This document shows, in pieces, positions 43,310 to 52,174 of a DNA stretch of 64,000 nucleotides. The notes beneath the pieces were generated by a model. It saw only the letters and a program-made list of their open reading frames with translations. It made no database searches and had not been told where the DNA came from. A program made the position numbers and the translations under genes. Position 1 is the stretch's first letter. Every line of letters begins with the position of its first letter. The DNA is from Lachnotalea glycerini (lineage in GTDB: Bacteria; Bacillota; Clostridia; Lachnospirales; Lachnospiraceae): positions 1 through 64,000 of the forward strand of contig NZ_QICS01000009.1 in NCBI RefSeq assembly GCF_003201285.1, in the 5' to 3' direction.

Positions 43310-43939
43310 CTATTTGTGTTCAAATAATTGAACAATAGATTTTAAACTGCCTTGCTCTACCCCAAGCAGACGCTCGACGTGAAAGAAAAAAGCTTTCAAG
43401 CGTTTTTTCCTATCAGTCTCATTAAGCTCAATCATATCCTGGTCTAATAGGGTATTTAAATAGATAACAAGCATCTCCATACATTCATAAGGATATGGCG
43501 TATTAAATTCTCCCTTATCAATTCCTTCCAAAATAATGCCTGTAAGAATTTCAGGAACTCCATTTATTATGACACGCTGTATCTTTTGATGCATAAGTGC
43601 ATTTTGGGGCTTGTGGATATGCTCAATAATTTCTCTACCATTTCCCTCATTTATATTAAGCGACATAACAACTCTTGCGATACGCTCATTTATCGAAAGT
43701 TGCTTATCCTCTGCTGCCATTTTGGCAGCACTTAATAATAGATCGTTGTATCGCTCAATCAAAGCATCCATAATCTCTTCTTTTGATTTAAAATGATAAT
43801 AAAGAGTACCTCTTGCAATCTTTACCTTGTCTAAAATATCATTTGTACTGGTTTTGTCAAAACCTTTCTGTCCAAATAATTCTTCTGCCGCATCTAGTAT
43901 TTCATTTCTTCTTTCCTTTGCATCCTTTACGATTCGCAT
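43310..43939 (-). CDS. TetR family transcriptional regulator, 209 aa
   Basis: Ligand-responsive repressor. The N-terminal HTH (residues about 11-57: RRNEILDAAEELFGQKGFDKTSTNDILDKVKIARGTLYYHFKSKEEIMDALI) is textbook TetR. The C-terminal ligand domain is not specific. It is the first gene of the unit that continues into the MFS gene, FtsX permease and ATPase. A 17-base palindrome (43981-43997) about 40 bases upstream is the likely operator, giving autoregulation of the whole unit. Confidence 0.9.
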   Translation of the reverse strand: MRIVKDAKERRNEILDAAEELFGQKGFDKTSTNDILDKVKIARGTLYYHFKSKEEIMDALIERYNDLLLSAAKMAAEDKQLSINERIARVVMSLNINEGNGREIIEHIHKPQNALMHQKIQRVIINGVPEILTGIILEGIDKGEFNTPYPYECMEMLVIYLNTLLDQDMIELNETDRKKRLKAFFFHVERLLGVEQGSLKSIVQLFEHK

Positions 43940-43980
43940 TACTGCCTCCTAAGCTAACTATTGTTTTTAACGTTTTATAG

Positions 43981-43997
43981 ACCGACTGTCTGTCGGT
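43981..43997. promoter_or_regulatory. TetR operator
   Basis: ACCGACTGTCTGTCGGT is a perfect dyad (ACCGAC-N5-GTCGGT) of the sort bound by TetR/AcrR regulators, upstream of tetR. No other copy was noticed in the window. Confidence 0.75.
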
Positions 43998-44047
43998 AAA
44001 ATATTAACATGCTTCTACTCCATTGTCAATCTTATTTTATCTACACC

Positions 44048-44177
44048 TTCCTCACTCATGAGAGACTTCCGCTTTCCAGCGCCGAATACAGTCACGCTGC
44101 GACATGTTCCACTTGCATTCGTGCGCATCCTGCGGAGCATTTTTATGTAATAGGATGCAATTTCCTATTACATAAAA
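44048..44177 (+). repeat. Diverged intergenic element, copy A, ending in a 15-base perfect hairpin
   Basis: This stretch is more GC-rich than its surroundings, non-coding, and shares block order with 24387-24520. It ends in an inverted repeat of 15 perfect bases (44141-44155 with 44163-44177), loop TGCAATT. It sits between the divergent tetR promoter and the arcC terminator, at a position with no other gene. Confidence 0.45.
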
Positions 44178-44217
44178 AAAGACTAGTGGCAATTTTGTCT
44201 GTCACTAGTCTCTTTTT
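44175..44217 (-). terminator. Terminator of the agmatine operon
   Basis: GACTAGTG pairs with CACTAGTC across 14 bases just after the arcC stop codon; the minus-strand 3' side is a run of seven T residues. Confidence 0.88.
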
Positions 44218-44221
44218 ATTG

Positions 44222-45160
44222 CTATAAATGTATTCTTGTTCCGCTGCTTCCATCCATAGCCTGTACTGCCTTTTCCAAGGAACCTATTACTGCCACCCTT
44301 CCCTGTTTAGATTGTGCAAAAGTAATCGCGGCTTCTACCTTAGGAAGCATACTTCCCGGTGCGAATTGTCCCTCTTCGATGTATTTTCTGGCTTCTTCTA
44401 CTGTAATATCTGTTAAATTTTTCTGATTAGGTTTTCCAAAGTCAATGGCAACCTGATCTACTGCCGTTAAAATAAAAAGATAATCTGCACTTACCAGTTC
44501 GGCAAGCTTAGAGGATGCAAAATCTTTATCTATCACTGCAGATACCCCGTGATAATCACCCTCTTCATCCCTGATAACCGGAATTCCGCCCCCGCCGCAA
44601 GCAATCACAATAAATTCCTGATCAAGAAGATTCAATATAGAATCCTTTTCCACAATATCAATTGGCTTTGGCGATGCTACCAATTGACGGTAACCTCGTC
44701 CTGAGTCCTCTTTAAATAATAAATTCGGATTTTCTTTCATAATTTCTTGTGCTTGTTCCTTTGTATAGAAGCCTCCTACAGGCTTTGTCGGATTGTGGAA
44801 AGCAGGATCATCTTTCTCTACCTCAATTTGTGTGATAACCGTAGCCACATGCCAAGGCATTCCTTTCTGCTTTAGCTCTCTAAGGATTCCTTTCTGCAAA
44901 TGATAACCAATGTATCCTTGACTCATTGCTGTGCATTCCGGAAATTCAAAATTTGATACATTACCAGAATGCTGCGAAGCAACTGCAAATGCCAGGCTAA
45001 TCATACCCACCTGTGGTCCGTTTCCATGACTGATAATGATTTCATTTCCATTTTCGATTAAACCAATTAAGGATGGTGTTGCATTTTGTATCATTTCCTG
45101 TTGCTGCGCTGCTGTTTTTCCTAATGCATTGCCGCCCAATGCAATAACAATTCTTGACAT
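44222..45160 (-). CDS. arcC: Carbamate kinase, 312 aa
   Basis: Transfers phosphate from carbamoyl phosphate to ADP, making ATP, CO2 and ammonia: the energy-yielding step of agmatine catabolism. The amino-acid kinase fold is clear: RIVIALGGNALG at the N-terminus, IISHGNGPQVGM, CGGGGIPV and the C-terminal GSMLPKVEAAITFAQ. Length is typical (310-315). It is the last gene of the aguD-ptcA-aguA-arcC operon. In some bacteria the dedicated copy is called aguC. Confidence 0.93.
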   Translation of the reverse strand: MSRIVIALGGNALGKTAAQQQEMIQNATPSLIGLIENGNEIIISHGNGPQVGMISLAFAVASQHSGNVSNFEFPECTAMSQGYIGYHLQKGILRELKQKGMPWHVATVITQIEVEKDDPAFHNPTKPVGGFYTKEQAQEIMKENPNLLFKEDSGRGYRQLVASPKPIDIVEKDSILNLLDQEFIVIACGGGGIPVIRDEEGDYHGVSAVIDKDFASSKLAELVSADYLFILTAVDQVAIDFGKPNQKNLTDITVEEARKYIEEGQFAPGSMLPKVEAAITFAQSKQGRVAVIGSLEKAVQAMDGSSGTRIHL

Positions 45161-45217
45161 GAATGATTTCCTCCTACAGTTATTGTTTTTCCTAGCTTAA
45201 TTACATATTCTCTATTT

Positions 45218-46318
45218 TTATTTTACCTTTGGCTGTTGCTGTGTAATACAGTGAATATTTCCACCACCGTATACAATTTCTCTTGTATTGACACCAACTG
45301 CCTTTCGATTTGGAAACATCTCCTGGATTTGCTTCAATGCCAATGCATCGTTTTCATCCCCATACTGAGGTACAATAACGCCATCATTTACAATCAAAAA
45401 ATTCATGTAAGATGCGATACAGATATCCCCATCTTCTCGTGGTTTTGTTCCTTCGATAGCATCAATAGCAAAATCACCCATAATCGTAACCGGATTTTTA
45501 GGTAAGCAAAGCTTATGTACTTTCAATTTACGTCCTTTTGCATCTGTTGTATTGATTAGAGTTTCATAAGCATCCTTTGCTTCCTGATAAAAAGGATTTT
45601 CTTCCTCTTCCGTATAAATGCAAGCTACCTCACCTGGTCTGATAAAACAAGCTACATCATCAACGTGTCCATTGGTTTCGTCCGGATCAATTCCATCTTC
45701 AATCCAAATTACTTTCTCGCAATTTAAATATTCACATAGCTTATCCTCAATTTGTTTTTGACTCATATGAGAATTACGGCCTTCACTGAGTAAACACATC
45801 TTTGTTGTCATGACGGTTCCTTCTCCATCAACATGAAAAGAGCCACCTTCCAAGATAAACTGATTTGTACGGTAAGAATCAATTTCTTCTATTTCGCATA
45901 CCTTTCTGGCAATCAAATCATCCTGATCCCAAGGGAAATACAGCCCATCTACCAGACCTCCCCACGCATTAAAAGTCCAGTCACATCCTCTGATACCTCC
46001 TTTATCATTGATGACAAAGGTTGGTCCACAATCACGAATCCACGCATCATTGCTTGCAATTTCCACCACCTTTATTTGTGGTGGAAGCTGCTCACGACAG
46101 TTTGTATATTGTTCTTGATTCACACACATAACCAGAGGCTCAAACTGACTTATCGCCTTTGCTACCTCGGCAAAAGCCTTTTGCGCTGGCTTTGCGCCAT
46201 TTCTCCAGTTGTCTGGCCTTACCGGCCAAAGCATCCAAGTTTTCTCCTGTGGTTCAAATTCTCCAGGCATACGATACCCATCTTGTTTTGGTGTTGTTCC
46301 TTCTATACGTTTTGCCAT
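45218..46318 (-). CDS. aguA: Agmatine deiminase, 366 aa
   Basis: Hydrolyses agmatine to N-carbamoylputrescine and ammonia. The guanidino-modifying fold shows RMPGEFEPQEKTWMLWP at the N-terminus, NDAWIRDCGPTFVI with the substrate-contacting Asp, ILEGGSFHVDGEGT, NGHVDDVACFIRPGEV with catalytic His, and the catalytic Cys in GGGNIHCITQQQP at the C-terminus. Length matches bacterial AguA. The start at ATG 46318 is preceded by AAGGAGG; a TTG two codons earlier is also possible. It lies between ptcA and arcC. Confidence 0.95.
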   Translation of the reverse strand: MAKRIEGTTPKQDGYRMPGEFEPQEKTWMLWPVRPDNWRNGAKPAQKAFAEVAKAISQFEPLVMCVNQEQYTNCREQLPPQIKVVEIASNDAWIRDCGPTFVINDKGGIRGCDWTFNAWGGLVDGLYFPWDQDDLIARKVCEIEEIDSYRTNQFILEGGSFHVDGEGTVMTTKMCLLSEGRNSHMSQKQIEDKLCEYLNCEKVIWIEDGIDPDETNGHVDDVACFIRPGEVACIYTEEEENPFYQEAKDAYETLINTTDAKGRKLKVHKLCLPKNPVTIMGDFAIDAIEGTKPREDGDICIASYMNFLIVNDGVIVPQYGDENDALALKQIQEMFPNRKAVGVNTREIVYGGGNIHCITQQQPKVK

Positions 46319-46376
46319 AATCAATCATCCTCCTTAGAAAAATATATTTATTCAATGTAAATGAACAAATAACAAA

Positions 46377-47399
46377 TTATTTGTGCAATCTTTCATCCAT
46401 AAAGTTATCAAGCATCTCTTTCGCTGCAGCTTTTTCAAGCTCTGATCCTGACCGCTGATATCTTGTAAAGTATACAAGTAATCCTCTCATAGCAGTCAGA
46501 CGGTTGCCTGCTTCCTCCCAGCACAGGGAAGAATCGCTGTCAGCTACTTCATCTGTTACGTCTTCTCCTCTGGTTGCCGGCAGACAATGCATAAATTTAC
46601 AACCAATATTACCAAGCTGCATTAATTCTCGATTCACTTGATAGTCATGAAACACCCTAACTCTTTCTTCTTTTGGCATTTCGTTTTCATATAAGCCATA
46701 CCATACGTCGGTATAGATAAAGTCAGCTCCTTTTACAGCATTTCTGTCATCTGTCACATCCCATGTTCCACCCGATACGTTACAATTTTCTTCCAATACT
46801 TTTTTATGCTCTTCACCTAGCTGATGCGTCTTTGGTCCGTAGTGTACAAAATGCATTCCAAGCTTTGTTGTTATAAATCCTAACGATGCACATACCTGCG
46901 TTCCGTCACCTACAAATACTACCTTACAATCCTCAAGTTTCTTTCCTCTTGGCAAATTCTCAACAATTGTGCACATATCACCGATTTCCTGCGTTGGATG
47001 ATTATAATCGGACATAGCGTTTAAAACTGGAATGCTGCATGCATTAGCAAGCTCTACTACACTCTTATGATCAATAACGCGTGCCATTACAACATCAATG
47101 AGCTGAGATAAAACCTTACCTGTATCACTGATTGTCTCATGACCGCCCAACTGTATCATACCTGGGCCAAGGTATTGAGCATGTCCTCCCAACTGCTCCA
47201 TCGCAGTTTCAAAGGAAACACGGGTACGAGTAGATGACTGTTGAAAAATCATCCCCAAGGTTTTATTCTTTAGTAATGGAGGATAATATCCTACCTTAAT
47301 GCAATTCTTAATAGCGAGTGAAAGATCGATAATATCTAGTAGTTCTCCTTTTGTAAAGTCATTTGTGTCGATAAAATGTGTTACTCCATTTGCTTTCAT
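46377..47399 (-). CDS. ptcA: Putrescine carbamoyltransferase, 340 aa
   Basis: Phosphorolyses N-carbamoylputrescine to putrescine and carbamoyl phosphate. The transcarbamylase motifs are STRTRVSFE (carbamoyl-phosphate site), HPTQE and HCLPA. Context with AguA and the agmatine/putrescine antiporter supports the putrescine enzyme rather than ornithine carbamoyltransferase. It has the extended C-terminal helix ([14 protein letters not shown]) typical of this group. The start at ATG 47399 has AAAGGAG upstream; earlier in-frame codons to 47426 do not. It is also called aguB. Confidence 0.92.
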   Translation of the reverse strand: MKANGVTHFIDTNDFTKGELLDIIDLSLAIKNCIKVGYYPPLLKNKTLGMIFQQSSTRTRVSFETAMEQLGGHAQYLGPGMIQLGGHETISDTGKVLSQLIDVVMARVIDHKSVVELANACSIPVLNAMSDYNHPTQEIGDMCTIVENLPRGKKLEDCKVVFVGDGTQVCASLGFITTKLGMHFVHYGPKTHQLGEEHKKVLEENCNVSGGTWDVTDDRNAVKGADFIYTDVWYGLYENEMPKEERVRVFHDYQVNRELMQLGNIGCKFMHCLPATRGEDVTDEVADSDSSLCWEEAGNRLTAMRGLLVYFTRYQRSGSELEKAAAKEMLDNFMDERLHK

Positions 47400-47462
47400 A
47401 ATTTTACTCTCCTTTTTTATCTGCATTTTAAGTAATAATTGAATTGTGTTTAGGAATTTAAA

Positions 47463-48836
47463 TTAATGCTCTTTTCCAACTTTTTTAATTTTAATTATTA
47501 GTTCTCCGATCATTATGAATATTATGGAACCAATAGTGATTGGGAGTGTTGCTTCCAGTGTTTCTTTGTCAAAGCTTAGTGGTATTGCCAAAAAGATTAA
47601 TGAAATGATAATTAACATCATAGGTGTATAGGCCAGTAGTTTTAAAAATGTCTTACCTCCTGTAACCTTAAAGGGTCTTTCTGTATCCGGATCTACCTTT
47701 CTCAGCTTTAAAAAGGCTGGGAAAATCGGTAAATATGCCATTAAAAACATAACTAAGTTTAGTGCAAAAAAGCTCCAAAACAAATCTTGATTAGGTAAAA
47801 ACGGTGCAATAATTACTACAAAGGATGCGGCACATCCATTCATAATAGCCGCCCCTGTAGGCATGCCGTTTTTCTTGCTTTTCTTTGCAAAAACTGCTGG
47901 CATATCTCCATTGGCTGCAGCATACATTGCTACGTTATTTACTCCCAAAGACCAGGAAATCATGTTTCCAAACAATGTTATCAAAAACAAAACTGCCATG
48001 ATGCTGATAAATAAACCTGTTGTTTTGCCAGTTAACATCTGTAGACTGTCAATTAAACCACTGCTCGTACTTACTTCACTCGTAGGAATCGCAACTCCGA
48101 TTCCAAAAGCTGAAAAAATATAAATTGCAGCTATGATGATTCCGCCTGCTATTATGGATTGCGGTATCTGCTTCTTTGGATTTTCCATCGTATCAGTGAA
48201 CGTACATATAACTTCAAAACCTAAGCAGTTAAACAAAATGACTGAAATATAGGATAGGCTGTTTATATCGAAAGAGGGCAATAAAGAGGTCAGTGTATAC
48301 TCATTTGCAACTCCTTTGGTAATTGCTCCATATATTCCAAGGCCGCCCACTACTAAGGCTAACAGCACCTTAATCAAGGCTGCACCATTCAAAATCCAAA
48401 CACTATCGCAAATTGGGAAAAAACTAATCAATACAATAATCCAGATAAAGGCAAGCTCAATCAAAAGACTGGGCACAACCCCTATTTCCTTTCCCAACAA
48501 CATTCCTATGATTTCAGGAAACATAACTGCGAGTGAAGCCATCCAAAGCGGGAAATTAATCCAATAGTACCATGATGCTCTTGAGCCCCATTTTGCTCCA
48601 AATGCTTTCCTTATCCAATCATATAATCCACCTTCACCTGAATAGGTAGTTCCAAGTTCGGAGGCGATTAGGCCATATGGCAATAGAAAGGTAAGTATTA
48701 AAAATATCCACCAAAAATATTGCGAATTTCCTATAGCTGCAACCGGAGCAGCAGCTTCTGCAACAAATACAACACATATAACAGCTAATATAGCGTCAAA
48801 TAATTTAAATTTTTTCTTACCATCCATTTCTGACAT
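47463..48836 (-). CDS. aguD: APC family agmatine/putrescine antiporter, 457 aa
   Basis: Amino acid-polyamine-organocation transporter with twelve helices. The opening FDAILAVICVVFVAEAAAPVAAIGNSQYFWW and the repeated GEGGLYDWIRKAFG segment after the second helix match AguD-type antiporters, which exchange external agmatine for internal putrescine and thereby gain energy. It is the first gene of the operon, with GGGAGAG upstream, divergent from the AguR-like regulator. Its promoter lies in a 337-base gap with tandem repeats. Confidence 0.87.
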   Translation of the reverse strand: MSEMDGKKKFKLFDAILAVICVVFVAEAAAPVAAIGNSQYFWWIFLILTFLLPYGLIASELGTTYSGEGGLYDWIRKAFGAKWGSRASWYYWINFPLWMASLAVMFPEIIGMLLGKEIGVVPSLLIELAFIWIIVLISFFPICDSVWILNGAALIKVLLALVVGGLGIYGAITKGVANEYTLTSLLPSFDINSLSYISVILFNCLGFEVICTFTDTMENPKKQIPQSIIAGGIIIAAIYIFSAFGIGVAIPTSEVSTSSGLIDSLQMLTGKTTGLFISIMAVLFLITLFGNMISWSLGVNNVAMYAAANGDMPAVFAKKSKKNGMPTGAAIMNGCAASFVVIIAPFLPNQDLFWSFFALNLVMFLMAYLPIFPAFLKLRKVDPDTERPFKVTGGKTFLKLLAYTPMMLIIISLIFLAIPLSFDKETLEATLPITIGSIIFIMIGELIIKIKKVGKEH

Positions 48837-49034
48837 TTGTTATCTCTCCCTTTTTATGTGTTAAAGCATCTTCCGATATGTTCTGCTCTATCTTTTTTCC
48901 TCCCTTTCTTTTTCATAATATTTGATTTGGATTTTTCAAGCGCTATTATTTCCTCATTGAAATTTCAAATCATTGTCATCTGACACTTTGAACATATCTC
49001 TGTTTAGGGGAGTTGAAAAGGATGATTTTTTTAT

Positions 49035-49078
49035 ATCTTTTGTATGTTTTTAATATAATCTTTTCTAATCTTTTGTAT
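49035..49078. promoter_or_regulatory. Candidate AguR binding repeats
   Basis: ATCTTTTGTAT occurs at 49035-49045 and 49068-49078 (33 bases apart), and a third partial copy ATCTTTTCTAA abuts the second (49058-49068). They lie about 200-240 bases upstream of aguD and 40-85 bases upstream of the aguR promoter. The rest of the aguD-aguR gap (48837-49182) shows only AT-rich sequence. Confidence 0.5.
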
Positions 49079-49119
49079 ATTTTCCACATGAAATTGTTGC
49101 TTTTTTTACTAAAACAACC

Positions 49120-49148
49120 TTGCAATCTCTATTTTTTTTAGCTATACT
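49120..49148 (+). promoter_or_regulatory. Promoter of the AguR-like gene
   Basis: TTGCAA (49120-49125) and TATACT (49143-49148) with exactly 17 bases between, about 35 bases before the start codon. Confidence 0.75.
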
Positions 49149-49182
49149 TGACTCATAAAATGAAAAGTGAGGGTTGTATTTT

Positions 49183-50160
49183 ATGGACATTTTAATATTT
49201 TTATATAACATTGCATTGCTTTTATTGTATGGTATCGCTATGATATACAGTTTCATTGCTTTTCGAATGAAAAAGTATTCTTACTGCCTATATCTGACTA
49301 TACTTTTTTTGTTTTATATTTTTGATAATACTGTTATCTATATGACAGAATTTCTTTATGATTTTTCTGTAAAATATGATGCTTCTTTTATGTCCGTACC
49401 AGCCTTTAAAACAGTTATAATCATTGTCACTTCCTATTGTTTGATAAATGCAAATAATCTTATATTTGAAAAATCCTTATCTAGAATCGATAATCTTGTT
49501 TTGATCCTTTTGGGATTATGGGATTTATTTGTACCTTTACTGCCAGACAGCGCCCTTATGGTATGGCTTTATTACTTGCCATATCAGCTTTTTACTTTTT
49601 ATTTTAGTATGAAGGGGCTCATCGTTATAAAAAAGGACAAAAAAATAACACAAGAGATTCCTTTTTTAAAGAAGTATAAAAAAATACTGGTGTGTACGCT
49701 TGTGTTTTCTTTCCTCATCGTATTAGAGGATACCATTGTCATATTTAATTTTGATAGTTATAAGAGTCTTTTGGTTAAGATTAACAACAGAAGTGTAACT
49801 GAGGACATTTTAAGTATCATTTTTTCTATATTTTTTATCTATCATTTTTCTAAGGATTTACAGCTTAATGCTATTGCACAGTTGCCAATTGCAACTGAAA
49901 ATCAAAAGTCAGCTCAACTGTCTACTGCAATAAATAATAGCCATTTCTATCAATTTGTAAAATTGTACAGCTTGACTACAAGGGAACAAGATATTCTTAA
50001 ATATATTTTGGAGGATAAGAATAATCAAGAAATCAGTGATATTCTTTATATTTCACTTGGAACAGTCAAAACACATGTTCATAATATTTACCATAAAATC
50101 AATGTTGCAAAAAAAGACCAGTTAATCCGCTTGTATCAGGACTGGAGTGAAAAAAATTAA
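49183..50160 (+). CDS. aguR: Membrane-bound LuxR-type regulator, AguR-like, 325 aa
   Basis: About seven hydrophobic segments fill residues 1-230, followed by a LuxR-type HTH (about 265-322: LTTREQDILKYILEDKNNQEISDILYISLGTVKTHVHNIYHKINVAKKDQLI). AguR of lactococci and enterococci is a transmembrane LuxR-type activator that senses agmatine and switches on the agu operon. The domain layout and its divergent position next to aguD match that protein, so the same role is inferred. The ATG at 49183 is better placed than the TTG at 49174, relative to GAGGG. A strong TTGCAA-17-TATACT promoter precedes it. Confidence 0.8.
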   Translation: MDILIFLYNIALLLLYGIAMIYSFIAFRMKKYSYCLYLTILFLFYIFDNTVIYMTEFLYDFSVKYDASFMSVPAFKTVIIIVTSYCLINANNLIFEKSLSRIDNLVLILLGLWDLFVPLLPDSALMVWLYYLPYQLFTFYFSMKGLIVIKKDKKITQEIPFLKKYKKILVCTLVFSFLIVLEDTIVIFNFDSYKSLLVKINNRSVTEDILSIIFSIFFIYHFSKDLQLNAIAQLPIATENQKSAQLSTAINNSHFYQFVKLYSLTTREQDILKYILEDKNNQEISDILYISLGTVKTHVHNIYHKINVAKKDQLIRLYQDWSEKN

Positions 50161-50233
50161 ACTTATAAATCAGTTCGTTATTAAAAATATACACTATCTG
50201 ATCCGGTTTTTTATTTTAAAATTATAAATGAAC

Positions 50234-50270
50234 AAAAAAGGCGCTTGAATCATACAAGACGCCTTTTTTG
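50234..50270. terminator. Bidirectional terminator between aguR and the propeller gene
   Basis: AAAAAAGGCGCTTG pairs with CAAGACGCCTTTTTT (one bulge) in the gap between convergent genes. Confidence 0.9.
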
Positions 50271-50295
50271 CTTTTGAATTACTGATTGGATTATT

Positions 50296-52092
50296 CTATT
50301 TTGGTAACTTCCATTTCCAAACACCCCTGCCGCTAGTTCCGGCAAAAACATTGTTATCACTTATGCAAATGGAGTAAACATCAAGGTTTTCTAGACCTAG
50401 ACCGACCTCATTCCAACTTTTGGCATTATCTGTGGAAAGAAAAAGTCCTCCGCCATAAGTACCCGCAAGGATTGTTGATTCTCTTAAAGCTAACACATCA
50501 ATATTTGTATTGGTCAAACCAGAATTTACAGACCGCCAGCCTGTCCCATCATTGTTTGATAAAAACACTCCATCACCAGGCGTAGCAGCTATAACCAATG
50601 TGTCACTTGCCGCAAGCGAAAAAATCTGAGTGTTTGAAAGTCCATTGTTAACTGCATCCCAGCTTATCCCATTATCAGATGTTAAAAATACACCTCCTCC
50701 AAACGTTCCGGCAAAGAGATTCGTACCACTTACTGCCAAAGACCCTATATTTAAATTTTTCAGCCCATCATTAACCTCTCTCCAGTTGTTCCCTTGATCA
50801 TCTGATACAAATACTCCTCCTCCAAACGTTCCGGCAAAAAGATTTGTACCACTCACTGCAAGAGAATAAATATTATGGTTTGTCAGACCTGCATTAACTT
50901 CTTTCCAGCTTGCTCCGCTATCGCTCGATAGAAAAATGCCACCACCGTTTGTCCCTGCATAGATATTAGAGCCGCTTATTGCCAGAGAAAATATATAGGG
51001 ATTTGTCAGACCTGTGTTAGCTTCTCTCCAGCTTGTACCATTATCATCAGAAATAAATACACCTGCGCCGTTTGATCCTGCATAAATTGTAGTTTCATTT
51101 ATTGCAAAAGAGCTGATATGGGTATTGGAAAGTCCCGTATTAGCTGTATTCCAACTGGCACCATTGTCTGAGGACAAGAAAACTCCACCACCATTCGTTC
51201 CTGCATAAACTTTTGAATCATGAACAATTAGTGCATAAATAAATTGATTGGTCAGACCTGAGTTAACTGACTTCCAGCTTTCTCCATTGTTAGAGGATAG
51301 AAATATTCCTTTTTCGGTTCCCGCAAAGATATAGCTGCCGCTTATTGCAAGGGAATAAATCTCTTTACTGGTCAACCCCGTATTTATGGCTTCCCAGCTA
51401 GCTCCACCATCGATGGATAAAAACATGCCACCACCATAAGTTCCCGCATATATATTCGTACCGCTAACTGCAATGGTATTAATTTGCATCATAGTCAATC
51501 CTGAATTAATCTGACTCCAATTTGTGCCATTGTCATTTGATAAAAAAACACCACCATCTTCAGTTCCTGCATAGATATTTTCGCCACTTACTGCAAGTGA
51601 ATTAACGTTTATGGAGGTCAATCCTCTATTTGCTGTTTGCCAACTTGTACCATTGTCTAATGAGCAAAAGATGCCACTGCTGGTGCCCGCATAGATTGTT
51701 TTATTATTAACGGCAAGTGAGAGCACAATTGTATTGGTTAATGCAGAATCAACTGAATTCCAGCTTATGTCGTTTATATCAGAGACAAAAACACCGCCAT
51801 TCGTTCCTGCATAGATAGTCGTGCCGCTTATTGCAAGAGCATAGACATTTTTGCTAATCAAACCCAAATTTACCTCTCTCCAGTTTGTTCCATTGTCGCT
51901 AGACATAAAAATACCACCGCCTTCGGTTCCCGCATAAATATGTGTTCCCTCAATTGCAAAACAATGCACATAACCACCATAGGGACCACTTGTTTGTACC
52001 CAAGCTTCTGATGTGGATTTCTTCGTAATCATTAATAAAAAAGCAAGCATTAGAAAAGACACAAGTACAATCATACAGAGCTTCTTTCTCAT
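50296..52092 (-). CDS. Secreted or membrane-anchored 14-repeat beta-propeller protein, 598 aa
   Basis: A hydrophobic N-terminal segment (about residues 6-24) is either an uncleaved anchor or a signal peptide. From about residue 55 the protein is made of 13 full repeats of about 40-41 residues plus a C-terminal cap, with the pattern AGTxGGGxFxSxDNGxSW, then xGLTNxxIxSLAVSGTxI. Fourteen blades could fold as two seven-bladed propellers. The pattern resembles BNR/YCF48/sortilin-type repeats. I see no catalytic residues. Repeats 9-11 share nearly identical protein and DNA sequence, a sign of recent internal duplication. A ligand-binding or surface-recognition role is only a guess. It follows the CE4 deacetylase gene. 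Confidence 0.75.
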   Translation of the reverse strand: MRKKLCMIVLVSFLMLAFLLMITKKSTSEAWVQTSGPYGGYVHCFAIEGTHIYAGTEGGGIFMSSDNGTNWREVNLGLISKNVYALAISGTTIYAGTNGGVFVSDINDISWNSVDSALTNTIVLSLAVNNKTIYAGTSSGIFCSLDNGTSWQTANRGLTSINVNSLAVSGENIYAGTEDGGVFLSNDNGTNWSQINSGLTMMQINTIAVSGTNIYAGTYGGGMFLSIDGGASWEAINTGLTSKEIYSLAISGSYIFAGTEKGIFLSSNNGESWKSVNSGLTNQFIYALIVHDSKVYAGTNGGGVFLSSDNGASWNTANTGLSNTHISSFAINETTIYAGSNGAGVFISDDNGTSWREANTGLTNPYIFSLAISGSNIYAGTNGGGIFLSSDSGASWKEVNAGLTNHNIYSLAVSGTNLFAGTFGGGVFVSDDQGNNWREVNDGLKNLNIGSLAVSGTNLFAGTFGGGVFLTSDNGISWDAVNNGLSNTQIFSLAASDTLVIAATPGDGVFLSNNDGTGWRSVNSGLTNTNIDVLALRESTILAGTYGGGLFLSTDNAKSWNEVGLGLENLDVYSICISDNNVFAGTSGRGVWKWKLPK

Positions 52093-52127
52093 GTTTTATC
52101 CTCCTTAGTGTTTATATATATTTCAGT

Positions 52128-52157
52128 AAAAACGCTGCCATAGAAAAGGCAGCGTTT
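52128..52157 (-). terminator. Terminator after the CE4 deacetylase gene
   Basis: AAAACGCTGCC pairs perfectly with GGCAGCGTTTT across an 8-base loop with T runs on both sides, 36 bases upstream of the propeller gene start. Confidence 0.85.
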
Positions 52158-52174
52158 TATATTATTTTGTGTTA

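Noticed and set aside
46377-47399. Ornithine carbamoyltransferase of arginine synthesis
   Set aside because: Its operon contains agmatine deiminase, carbamate kinase and an agmatine antiporter, which identifies putrescine carbamoyltransferase.
50296-52092. GH74 xyloglucanase
   Set aside because: GH74 enzymes also have two seven-bladed propellers, but the blades there are longer and carry catalytic Asp residues; these 40-residue repeats show no such pattern.
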